A stretch of DNA of 64,000 bases from Streptomyces sp. NBC_00878 (GTDB lineage: Bacteria > Actinomycetota > Actinomycetes > Streptomycetales > Streptomycetaceae). Made by a program: the position numbers and the translations under genes. A model generated the notes under the pieces. The model worked only from the letters and a program-made list of their open reading frames with translations. It was not told the origin of the DNA and did no database searches. This document shows, piece after piece, positions 17,142 to 24,063 of the stretch. Location: positions 8,990,001-9,054,000 of the forward strand of contig NZ_JAPEOK010000001.1 of NCBI RefSeq assembly GCF_026341515.1, given 5' to 3'. How positions within the stretch are numbered: the first letter of the stretch is position 1; the number at the start of each line of letters is the position of its first letter.

Positions 17142-17426
17142 CGCCCCAAGACGCTGATCACCGCCGACGACATCGTGCGCGGCAAGCCCGACCCCGAGCC
17201 GTTCCTGCTCGCCGCCCGCCGGCTCGGCGCGGACCCGGCCCGCTGCGTCGTCTTCGAGGACGCGCCCGCCGGCCTTCAGGCCGGCCGTGCCGCCGGGATG
17301 ACCACCGTGGCATTGACCACAACCCACCAGGCCGACGAGCTGCGCGCGGACGTCGTCGTCGGTGACCTCTCGGCCGTGTCGGCGCTGGTCACGGACGGGG
17401 GAGTGGAGATCTCCGTCGGCGACTGA
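17142..17426 (+). pseudogene. HAD-superfamily phosphatase, 5'-truncated
   Basis: About 94 codons of the C-terminal core of a beta-phosphoglucomutase-like HAD phosphatase remain: PKTLITADDIVRGKPDPEPF (motif III Lys), LLAARRLGADPARCVVFEDAPAG (motif IV acidic pair) and GLQAGRAAGMTTVAL. The nucleophile motif DxDGT, the cap domain and the natural start are missing, about 110 residues in all. Upstream codons in this frame run into unrelated intergenic sequence. GTG 17175 could start a short peptide but without a ribosome site. Similar hydrolase genes often precede metN in Streptomyces, so this is probably the original neighbour after a deletion. Confidence 0.8.
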
Positions 17427-17436
17427 GGAGTGTCCA

Positions 17437-17461
17437 CCGCTGTCCGTCATACGGACAGCGG
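17437..17461 (+). terminator. Hairpin after the HAD remnant
   Basis: CCGCTGTCCGT (17437-17447) and ACGGACAGCGG (17451-17461) are perfect 11-bp arms with a 3-base loop, 11 bases after the HAD stop. It isolates the met transport unit from upstream transcription. Confidence 0.65.
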
Positions 17462-17498
17462 TTCCCTGTCCCGTACATCCGTCTGCTTTACTTTTCTC

Positions 17499-17585
17499 AT
17501 GACCACGACGAGCAGCCGCATCCTTGCGACCGAGGCGACCATGACGCCCGGTGCTCGCTGTATGTGTCGAATGTGCGTCTGCTAG
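17499..17585 (+). CDS. Cys/Met-rich leader peptide upstream of the methionine importer
   Basis: 28-residue ORF, MTTTSSRILATEATM followed by TPGARCMCRMCVC, ending in a run with four Cys and two Met in eight residues just before the TAG stop. A TACTTT -10-like element (17489-17494) lies 4 bases before the ATG, so the message is probably leaderless; an internal ATG at 17541 is an alternative start. Codons for a scarce amino acid clustered at the end of a leader ORF are the mark of translation-dependent attenuation. Short Cys-rich leaderless ORFs that sense cysteine are established in mycobacteria. Here the downstream genes import methionine, so the signal may be Cys, Met or both. Confidence 0.7.
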   Translation: MTTTSSRILATEATMTPGARCMCRMCVC

Positions 17586-17805
17586 AGGGCCCCCGCACCA
17601 CCCAGAGCCTCGCGCCCCGAAGCGAGATCGCTCACGTCTGCCCGTACGACCCTTTCGTACGCGACTGAGCCTGCCCCGCGCACGCAGTTCTGCCGAAGCC
17701 CGGCTTTCATCGCCACCGCGAGAACGACCGTGCCGCGTTCCGACCGAATGCACCCGTGCCCGGCGCACACCCACGCCCCGCACTCGACAGTGACGGAAAA
17801 CCCCA
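17586..17805 (+). promoter_or_regulatory. Leader RNA between the leader peptide and metN
   Basis: 220 bases without a gene. Two small stems are visible: CTCGC (17609-17613) with GCGAG (17622-17626), and CGTACGA (17643-17649) with TCGTACG (17655-17661). The first lies within reach of a ribosome stalled on the Cys/Met codons. I see no S-box (SAM-I) core motif. metN has no good ribosome site, so its start may depend on leader structure. Confidence 0.35.
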
Positions 17806-18840
17806 GTGATCACGACAACAGGCCTGAAGAAGGTCTACCGCTCGCGCGGCCGTGAGGTCACCGCCCTGGACGGCGTCGACCTGCACGTCCGCGAAGGCGA
17901 GGTGTACGGCGTCATCGGACAGTCCGGCGCCGGCAAGTCCTCCCTCATCCGCTGCGTCAACCTCCTGGAGCGCCCCACCGCCGGCACCGTGACCGTCGCC
18001 GGACAGGACCTCACGGCCCTCGCCGGGCGCGGTCCGCGCGCGGGCCGGGAACTGCGCAAGGCGCGCAGCCATATCGGCATGGTCTTCCAGCACTTCAACC
18101 TGCTGTCCTCGCGGACGGTCCAGGACAATGTCGAACTGCCGCTGGAAATCCTTGGCAAGTCCGGGAAGGAACGTTCCCGGAAGGCGCTGGAACTGCTGGA
18201 GCTCGTCGGGCTCTCCGACAAGGCCAAGGCCTATCCGGCCCAGCTCTCCGGCGGCCAGAAGCAGCGCGTCGGCATCGCCCGCGCCCTGGCCGGCGACCCG
18301 TTGGTGCTCCTCTCCGACGAGGCGACCAGCGCCCTCGACCCCGAGACCACCCGCTCCATCCTCCAGCTGCTGCGCGACCTGAACCGGCAGCTGGGCCTGA
18401 CCGTCCTGCTCATCACGCACGAGATGGACGTCGTCAAGACCGTCTGCGACTCGGCCGCCCTCATGGAGCAGGGGCGGATCGTCGAGTCCGGCACCGTCGC
18501 CGAACTGCTCGGCACGCCAGGATCCGAACTGGCCGCCGCGCTCTTCCCGGTGAGCGGCGAGGCCTCCGCCGACGACCGCACGGTCATCGACGTCACCTTC
18601 CACGGCGACGCCGCGACCCAGCCGGTCATCTCGCAGCTCTCGCGCACGTACAACATCGACATCTCGATCCTCGGCGCCGCGATGGACACCGTCGGCGGCA
18701 AGCAGGTCGGCCGGATGCGCATCGAACTGCCCGGCCGCTACGAGGAGAACGTCGTGCCGATCGGCTTCCTGCGCGAGCGGGGACTGCAGATCGACGTCCA
18801 GGGCCAGGAGCCCGCGCTGGTGAAGGAAGGTGCCAAGTGA
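17806..18840 (+). CDS. metN: Methionine ABC transporter, ATP-binding protein
   Basis: 344 residues from GTG 17806. Motifs are Walker A GQSGAGKS (38-45), Q-loop FQHFNLL (94-100), signature LSGGQKQR (147-154), Walker B VLLSDE (167-172) and the H-loop His near 205. After residue about 265 comes the C-terminal NIL domain (VIDVTFHGDAATQPVISQL ... LPGRYEENVVPIGFL), which in MetN binds methionine and inhibits transport when it is plentiful. It powers uptake through MetI. The stop overlaps metI by 4 bases (GTGA). Substrate assignment rests on the NIL domain and the downstream NlpA/MetQ lipoproteins. Confidence 0.95.
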   Translation: MITTTGLKKVYRSRGREVTALDGVDLHVREGEVYGVIGQSGAGKSSLIRCVNLLERPTAGTVTVAGQDLTALAGRGPRAGRELRKARSHIGMVFQHFNLLSSRTVQDNVELPLEILGKSGKERSRKALELLELVGLSDKAKAYPAQLSGGQKQRVGIARALAGDPLVLLSDEATSALDPETTRSILQLLRDLNRQLGLTVLLITHEMDVVKTVCDSAALMEQGRIVESGTVAELLGTPGSELAAALFPVSGEASADDRTVIDVTFHGDAATQPVISQLSRTYNIDISILGAAMDTVGGKQVGRMRIELPGRYEENVVPIGFLRERGLQIDVQGQEPALVKEGAK

Positions 18841-19562
18841 CCTGGTCCGAGATGCGGCCGCTGCTGGAGCAGGCGTGTTGGGACACCCTCTACATGGTCG
18901 GCTGGTCGACGCTCATCGCCGTCGTCGGCGGTCTGCCGCTGGGCATCCTGCTGGTCCTCACGGACCGGGGCGGCCTGCTGCAGAACACCGTGCTGAACAA
19001 GGTCATCGGGCAGGTCGTGAACGTCGCCCGCTCGATGCCGTTCATCATCCTGATGGTCGCGCTGATGGGCTTCACGCGCTCGATCACCGGCACGACCATC
19101 GGCCGTGAGGCCGCCATCGTGCCGCTCGCGATCGGCGCGATCCCCTTCTTCGCGCGCCTCGTCGAGACGGCTGTCCGCGAAGTGGACGGCGGGCTCGTCG
19201 AGGCCGTGCAGTCGATGGGCGGCAACACCTGGACCGTCGTCCGCAAGGTGCTCGTCCCCGAGTCGCTGCCGTCGCTGATCTCCAGCACCACCACGACGAT
19301 CGTCGCGCTCCTCGGCTACTCGGCGATGGCGGGCACGGTCGGCGCGGGCGGTCTCGGTGACATCGCCATCCGCTACGGCTACCAGCGCTTCGAGACCGAA
19401 CTGATGTGGATCACCGTCGGCATCCTCGCCGTGGTCATCTCCCTCATCCAGTTCGCCGGCGACTTCGCCGCCCGTGGGCTGCACCGGCGCGCGGGCCAGT
19501 CCGGCGCCGCTCCGCGCCTCAGGCTGCTGAAGGCCGCCACCGCGACCAGTAAGACCGTCTGA
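18837..19562 (+). CDS. metI: Methionine ABC transporter, permease
   Basis: 241 residues from GTG 18837, overlapping metN. It has five to six membrane segments, including TLYMVGWSTLIAVVGGLPLGILL near the start. The EAA coupling motif is the segment VEAVQSMGGNTWTVVRKVLVPESLPS (about 120-145), followed by the typical STTTTIVALLGYSAMAGTVGAGGLGDIAIRYGY. Two MetI subunits form the channel with a MetN dimer. The metQ gene begins 97 bases later; the gap is C-rich and has no clear terminator. Confidence 0.95.
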   Translation: MTWSEMRPLLEQACWDTLYMVGWSTLIAVVGGLPLGILLVLTDRGGLLQNTVLNKVIGQVVNVARSMPFIILMVALMGFTRSITGTTIGREAAIVPLAIGAIPFFARLVETAVREVDGGLVEAVQSMGGNTWTVVRKVLVPESLPSLISSTTTTIVALLGYSAMAGTVGAGGLGDIAIRYGYQRFETELMWITVGILAVVISLIQFAGDFAARGLHRRAGQSGAAPRLRLLKAATATSKTV

Positions 19563-19659
19563 CCCTACGGTCCCGCTCCTCACCCCCCACCCCCACCCCC
19601 TTCAGTTTTCCCCGCACACCGTCCGCGGGGTCGCAACACCCTCAGGAAAGGCACTTTTC

Positions 19660-20490
19660 GTGCGTAACACTGCCAAGTTCACCACCGCTGTCCTCGCCGC
19701 CGGAGCCCTCACCCTGGGTCTCACCGCGTGCGGTTCGGAGCAGGCTTCGGGCTCCGCCGACACCAGCGCCCCGCTGATCGTCGCCGCCAGCCCGGTCCCG
19801 CACGCCGAGATCCTCACCTACGTCAAGGACAACCTGGCGGAGGACGCGGGCCTCGATCTGGAGGTCAAGGAGTTCACGGACTACGTCCTGCCGAACACGG
19901 CGACCGAGGACGGCTCCGTGGGTGCCAACTACTTCCAGAACCAGCCGTACCTCGACGACTTCAACAAGAAGAACGGCACCCACGTCGTGCCCGTCGTCAC
20001 GGTCCACCTGGAGCCGCTCGGCCTCTACTCCAACAAGATCGAGAAGGCCGACGAGCTGAAGAGCGGTGCGACGGTCGCCGTCCCGAACGACACGGTCAAC
20101 GAGGCGCGGGCGCTCAAGCTTCTCGACGCCAACGGGATCATCACGCTCAAGGACGGCGCGGGCAACGACGCGACCCCCAAGGACATCGCGAAGAACCCGA
20201 AGAACCTCAAGTTCAAGGAGTTGGAGGCGGCCCAGACCCCGCGCTCCCTGGACGACGTCGACGCCGCGGTGATCAACGGCAACTACGCCATCGAGTCCGA
20301 CCTCAAGCCCTCCGAGGACGCCCTCGTCCTGGAGTCCGCAAAGAACAACCCGTACGGCAACTTCCTCGCGGTCAAGGAGGGCAACGAGGACGACCCGCGG
20401 GTGAAGAAGCTCGCGAAGCTTCTCACCACCCCCGAGGTGAAGAAGTTCATCGAGGACAAGTACGCCGGCTCCGTCGTCGCGTCGTTCTGA
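19660..20490 (+). CDS. metQ: Methionine-binding lipoprotein (first of two)
   Basis: 276 residues from GTG 19660, preceded by AGGAAAGGCACTTTTC. The signal peptide ends in the lipobox LTAC-G (Cys about 23), anchoring it outside the membrane. The NlpA/MetQ fold is recognisable by VKEFTDYVLPNTA, NYFQNQPYLDDFNKKNG, the Thr/Asn-rich VAVPNDTVNEARALKLL and AAVINGNYAI. It captures methionine or a related compound for MetNI. A paralogue follows after 60 bases with the same architecture, suggesting different affinity or substrate. Confidence 0.93.
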   Translation: MRNTAKFTTAVLAAGALTLGLTACGSEQASGSADTSAPLIVAASPVPHAEILTYVKDNLAEDAGLDLEVKEFTDYVLPNTATEDGSVGANYFQNQPYLDDFNKKNGTHVVPVVTVHLEPLGLYSNKIEKADELKSGATVAVPNDTVNEARALKLLDANGIITLKDGAGNDATPKDIAKNPKNLKFKELEAAQTPRSLDDVDAAVINGNYAIESDLKPSEDALVLESAKNNPYGNFLAVKEGNEDDPRVKKLAKLLTTPEVKKFIEDKYAGSVVASF

Positions 20491-20550
20491 GCCCGCGTTT
20501 CAAGGACCGAGGGCCGAGTACCAAGTACCCAGGATCAAGGAAGACCACAG

Positions 20551-21381
20551 ATGCGCAAGCACGTAATTCCCGCCGTGGCGGCCGCACTCGCCCTGGGGCT
20601 CGGGCTCACCGCCTGCGGCTCCGAGTCCGACTCGGGGGGCGGTGGTACCGACGGCGCGCTCGTCGTGGGCGCCACCGCCGTCCCGGCCGGCGAGGTCCTC
20701 GCGTACATCAAGCAGGACCTCGCCGCGAAGAACGGACTCGACGTGGAGATCAAGGAGTTCACGGACTACGTCCTGCCGAACACCGCGCTCCAGGAGGGCT
20801 CGCTCGACGCGAACCTTTACCAGAACGAGCCCTACCTGGACGACTTCAACAAGTCCAAGGGCACCGACCTGGTCCCGGTCGTGAAGGCGTACCTGCCGCC
20901 CATGGGCGTGTACTCGAAGAAGGTCCAGGACGTCACGAAGCTGCCCGACGGAGCCACCGTCGCGGTGCCGAACGACACGACCAACGAGGGCCGCGCCCTC
21001 AAGCTCCTGGCCTCCAAGGGCGTCATCACGCTCAAGGACGGCTCCGGCACGACCGCGTCCCCGGCGGACATCGCCGAGAACCCGAAGAACCTCAAGTTCA
21101 AGGAGCTGGAACCGGCCCAACTGCCGCGCTCCCTGGACGACGTGGCCGCCGCGGTCATCAACAACAACTACGCCCAGGACGCGGGCCTCAGCCCGGCCGA
21201 GGACGCCATCCTCCTGGAGTCCGCGGAGAACAACCCGTACGCGAACCTCCTCGCCGTCAAGAAGGGCAACGAGGACGATCCCCGGGTCGAAAAGCTCGCG
21301 AAGCTCCTCACCTCCGCAGAGGTGACGAAGTTCATCAAGGACAAGTACAAGGGGTCGGTCCTGCCGGTCACCTCCGGCTGA
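20551..21381 (+). CDS. metQ: Methionine-binding lipoprotein (second of two)
   Basis: 276 residues from ATG 20551, after AGGATCAAGGAAGACCACAG. Lipobox LTAC-G (Cys about 24). Same motifs as the preceding gene: IKEFTDYVLPNTALQEG, NLYQNEPYLDDFNKSKG, VAVPNDTTNEGRALKLL and AAVINNNYAQ. The two copies are colinear and equal in length, with long identical blocks (for example NPKNLKFKELE), so they arose by tandem duplication. Differences are spread through the ligand-facing part, such as ANYFQNQ versus ANLYQNE. Last gene of the metNIQQ unit. Confidence 0.93.
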   Translation: MRKHVIPAVAAALALGLGLTACGSESDSGGGGTDGALVVGATAVPAGEVLAYIKQDLAAKNGLDVEIKEFTDYVLPNTALQEGSLDANLYQNEPYLDDFNKSKGTDLVPVVKAYLPPMGVYSKKVQDVTKLPDGATVAVPNDTTNEGRALKLLASKGVITLKDGSGTTASPADIAENPKNLKFKELEPAQLPRSLDDVAAAVINNNYAQDAGLSPAEDAILLESAENNPYANLLAVKKGNEDDPRVEKLAKLLTSAEVTKFIKDKYKGSVLPVTSG

Positions 21382-21513
21382 CGCCGTTTCACCCGCACTC
21401 ACGGGGTCGATTCGTCGACAACGACTCGGCCCCGTGGTGCAGTTCGGTGCTTTCATGCTGCATGCTGGGCAGTTCAGCTGGCCCGACGGTCCCTGATGGT
21501 TACGGAGCGGCGC

Positions 21514-22152
21514 ATGACGAACACCTTCCCCGACACCTCCCTGAGCACGGAGCGGTTGGTGCTGCGCCCTCTCGAGGACGAGGACATTCCCGCCCTCACG
21601 GAGATGATGAACGACGAGCAGGTCGTGGCCTGGACCCCCGTTCCGCAGCCCTTCACCGAGGACACCGCCCGCGCCTGGGTCAGGCGGTACGCGCCCGCCG
21701 AGCGCACCTCGGGCCGCGGGCTCGACCTCGCCGTCACCGAGTTCCTCACCCAACGCCTGGTCGGCATAGTCCAGTTGGGCAAAACGAATTGGCATGTCCG
21801 CTCCACGGAGCTCTCGTACATCGTCGCCCCCTGGGCACGCGGCGAGGGATACGCCTCCGAGGCGGCGCTCGCCACGGTCCAATGGCTCTTCGGCGACCGG
21901 AAGTTCGAGCGCGTGGAGCTGCGCACCGCCGCGGACAACACGGCCTCGCAGCAGGTCGCGCAGAAGATCGGCTGCATCAGTGAAGGCGTCCTGCGCAACG
22001 CCTGTATAGCGCGGACCCGTACCGAGGACGGGAGCTGGGTCGCGCTGCGCACCGACTTCATCGTGTGGGGCCTGCTTCCCGAGGACATCGAGGGCATCGC
22101 CGAGCAACTCGCCGACACCGGCGGTTTCACCTCGTACTCAGACTGGAACTGA
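21514..22152 (+). CDS. GNAT-family acetyltransferase (RimJ/RimL type)
   Basis: 212 residues from ATG 21514 (MTNTFPDTSLSTERLVL), preceded by TTACGGAGCGGCGC. It has the RimJ/RimL layout: LSTERLVLRPLEDEDIPALTEMM, the YIVAPWARGEGYASEAALATV acetyl-CoA loop (about 106-126), and VELRTAADNTASQQVAQKIGCISEGVLRNA. Such enzymes acetylate N-termini of ribosomal proteins, antibiotics or small amines; no specific substrate is indicated. The last five codons already belong to the 22-nt repeat array that follows, so the array may have altered the C-terminus. Confidence 0.88.
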   Translation: MTNTFPDTSLSTERLVLRPLEDEDIPALTEMMNDEQVVAWTPVPQPFTEDTARAWVRRYAPAERTSGRGLDLAVTEFLTQRLVGIVQLGKTNWHVRSTELSYIVAPWARGEGYASEAALATVQWLFGDRKFERVELRTAADNTASQQVAQKIGCISEGVLRNACIARTRTEDGSWVALRTDFIVWGLLPEDIEGIAEQLADTGGFTSYSDWN

Positions 22153-22320
22153 CGTCCTCCGACTGGAACCGACGTCGTAGTCATGCTGGACCGACGTGGT
22201 AGTCGCGCTGGACTGACGTCGTGGTCGCGCCGGACTGACGTCGTGGTCGTGCTGGAACCGACGTCGTGGGCACGCTGAAACCGACGTCGTGGTCGCGGCG
22301 GCACGGGCGTCGTAGCCGGA
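22138..22320. repeat. Tandem array of about eight 20-23-nt units containing GACGTC
   Basis: Units of the type GCGCTGGACTGACGTCGTGG plus TC run head-to-tail. Each unit contains (C/T)GACGTCGT or a close variant. Units diverge at one to four positions. The array begins inside the acetyltransferase 3' end and fills most of the 308 bases before cbiET. The core GACGTC is itself a palindrome. There are no equal-length unique spacers, so this is not a CRISPR array. The rest of the gap (22,321-22,460) shows nothing more than a ribosome site. Confidence 0.85.
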
Positions 22321-22460
22321 CGGGAACCGCGTGGAAAGCGGCCGCGGACCCGCACCCGCATTCCCGGACGTCACGAGGTACGCTCACGGGGCTCCGCATG
22401 CCTGCTTGGCGGCCGCATGCCCACCTGACGACCTGCGAAGACTCCAGGAGACTGACGACG

Positions 22461-23678
22461 ATGGCCGACCGGGTCACGGTGATCGGCTGGGACGGCTCGC
22501 CGCTGACCGACGCGGCGCGCTCGGCTCTGGGCGCCGCCACGCTGGTGGCGGGCGCGGGTCATCACCTGATCCTCCCCGAGGTGCCCGTGGCCGCCGAGCG
22601 CATCCGGCTCGGCAGCGTCGCCCTCGCCGCCCGTCGCATCGCCGCCCACCGAGGCACGGCCGTCGTCCTCGCCGACGGCGACCCCGGCTTCTTCGGAGTC
22701 GTACGCACCCTGCGCGCCCCCGAGTTCGGCCTGGAGGTCGAGGTCGTACCGGCGGTGTCGTCCGTGGCCGCCGCCTTCGCCCGCGCCGGGATGCCCTGGG
22801 ACGACGCGCAGGTGGTCGTCGCACACCGGCGCACCCTGCGCCGCGCGGTGAATGTGTGCCGCGCCCACACCAAGGTCGCCGTCCTCACCTCGCCCGGAGC
22901 CGGCCCCGCCGAACTGGGCCTCCTCCTCGACGGGGTCCACCGCACCTTCGTCATCTGCGAGGAGCTCGGCACCGAGCGCGAGCGGGTCACGGTCCTCACC
23001 TCCGACAAGGTCGCCGACCACACCTGGCGCGACCCCAACATCGTCATCGTCATGGGCGGCCCCGTCGCCTTCTCCGAGGGCGGCGGCTGGATCGCCGGAC
23101 GCGACCCGGGCACCGGGCCGCGCGGCCTGGCGCTGCCCGACGAGGTGTACGGCCGTGAGCTCGGCGAGGGCGAGACCGAGATACTGCGCGCCGCCCAACT
23201 CGCCCGCCTGGGACCGCGCGTCGGCGACCTCGTGTGGGACATCGGCTCGGGCACCGGCGCCTTCGCCACGGAGGCCGCGCGCTGCGGTGCCGCCGTCATC
23301 GCCGTCGACCGCGACCCGAACGCCTGCGCCCGCACCATGGCCACCGCCCGTCGCTTCGGAGTCCAGCTCCAGATCACGCACGGCACCGCGCCCCACATCC
23401 TGGAGAACCTGCCCGAACCGGACGTCGTACGCGTCGGGGGCGGCGGCGCGCCGGTGGTCTCGGCCGTCGCCGACCGGCGCCCGCAGCGCATCGTCGCGCA
23501 CGCCGCGACCCGCGACGCCGCCGAACTCATCGGCAGGGACCTGTCGGAGCACGGCTACCAGGTCGAGTGCGCCCTGCTGCAGTCCGTCGAGCTCGACACC
23601 CGCGCCTGGACGGAGAAGGAGCGGAGCGTCGCGTTCCTGCTCTCGGGAGAACTCGGGCGGCGCGAAACGTCTCGCTGA
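22461..23678 (+). CDS. cobL: Precorrin-6Y C5,15-methyltransferase (decarboxylating), CbiE-CbiT fusion
   Basis: 405 residues from ATG 22461, after CTCCAGGAGACTGACGACG. The N-terminal half (about 1-200) is a CbiE tetrapyrrole methylase: MADRVTVIGWDGSPL, VVLADGDPGFFGVVRTL and EVVPAVSSVAAAFARAGMPWDDAQVV. The C-terminal half is CbiT, with ALPDEVYGRELGEGETEILRA at its start and the SAM motif VWDIGSGTGAFATEAAR (about 258-274). Together they methylate C5 and C15 and decarboxylate the acetate side chain in corrin-ring synthesis. This is the first of three B12 genes in the next 7 kb. No cobalamin riboswitch is evident upstream, where the 22-nt array lies. Confidence 0.93.
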   Translation: MADRVTVIGWDGSPLTDAARSALGAATLVAGAGHHLILPEVPVAAERIRLGSVALAARRIAAHRGTAVVLADGDPGFFGVVRTLRAPEFGLEVEVVPAVSSVAAAFARAGMPWDDAQVVVAHRRTLRRAVNVCRAHTKVAVLTSPGAGPAELGLLLDGVHRTFVICEELGTERERVTVLTSDKVADHTWRDPNIVIVMGGPVAFSEGGGWIAGRDPGTGPRGLALPDEVYGRELGEGETEILRAAQLARLGPRVGDLVWDIGSGTGAFATEAARCGAAVIAVDRDPNACARTMATARRFGVQLQITHGTAPHILENLPEPDVVRVGGGGAPVVSAVADRRPQRIVAHAATRDAAELIGRDLSEHGYQVECALLQSVELDTRAWTEKERSVAFLLSGELGRRETSR

Positions 23679-24063
23679 GGGCAGTGGTCGGGTGGTGGCG
23701 GGAAGCTGCCCGATCGCGCCCTGTGATCCTGTTGTCCTACCGCGCGCGGTAGGCTGGCCGACCGTTGTACTGCGCTCGGCTTGTCCGGTATTTCGCCGGT
23801 CAATGTCCGGAAAACGCACCAGTTTTGGGGTGTCTGTGGTACGGCGGAAACCGGAGGACGCGCAAAGTGGCGCAGTCCACAGCGGGCCGTGGCGGGTCAC
23901 CCTGTCGCGGTGGCGGACCGACCGCGACAATGCCTGTTAATGGCTTTGTCGACCGGTCGTTCGTGCCGCCCGGCGCGCATGCTCGTTCTTCATGGCGAGC
24001 GGTCGGTACGCCGCTCCGGACGAGCAGGTCGTAGGAGCACTAACCGATGGGCGAGGGGTACGC
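23679..24063. other. Intergenic region upstream of bluB-cobT with an 18-bp palindrome and weak promoter
   Basis: 385 bases. It holds the perfect palindrome CCTACCGCGCGCGGTAGG (23736-23753), which could be an operator or the terminator of cobL. A weak promoter pair follows: TTGTAC (23765-23770) and TATTTC (23789-23794), 18 bases apart. I find no cobalamin riboswitch B12 box and no convincing gene. Confidence 0.45.

Noticed and set aside
17586..17805. SAM riboswitch before metN
   Set aside because: No S-box core was recognisable; the leader peptide with Cys/Met codons explains regulation better.
22138..22320. CRISPR-like array
   Set aside because: Units are contiguous with no unique spacers and no cas genes are nearby.
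23803..23940. 45-codon ORF (MSGKRTSFGVSVVRRK...) before bluB-cobT
   Set aside because: No ribosome site, unremarkable composition and mixed third-position bias; I could not support it as a gene.
22321..24063. Cobalamin riboswitch upstream of cobL or bluB-cobT
   Set aside because: I looked for the conserved B12-box-type sequence and long leader structure and saw none in either gap.
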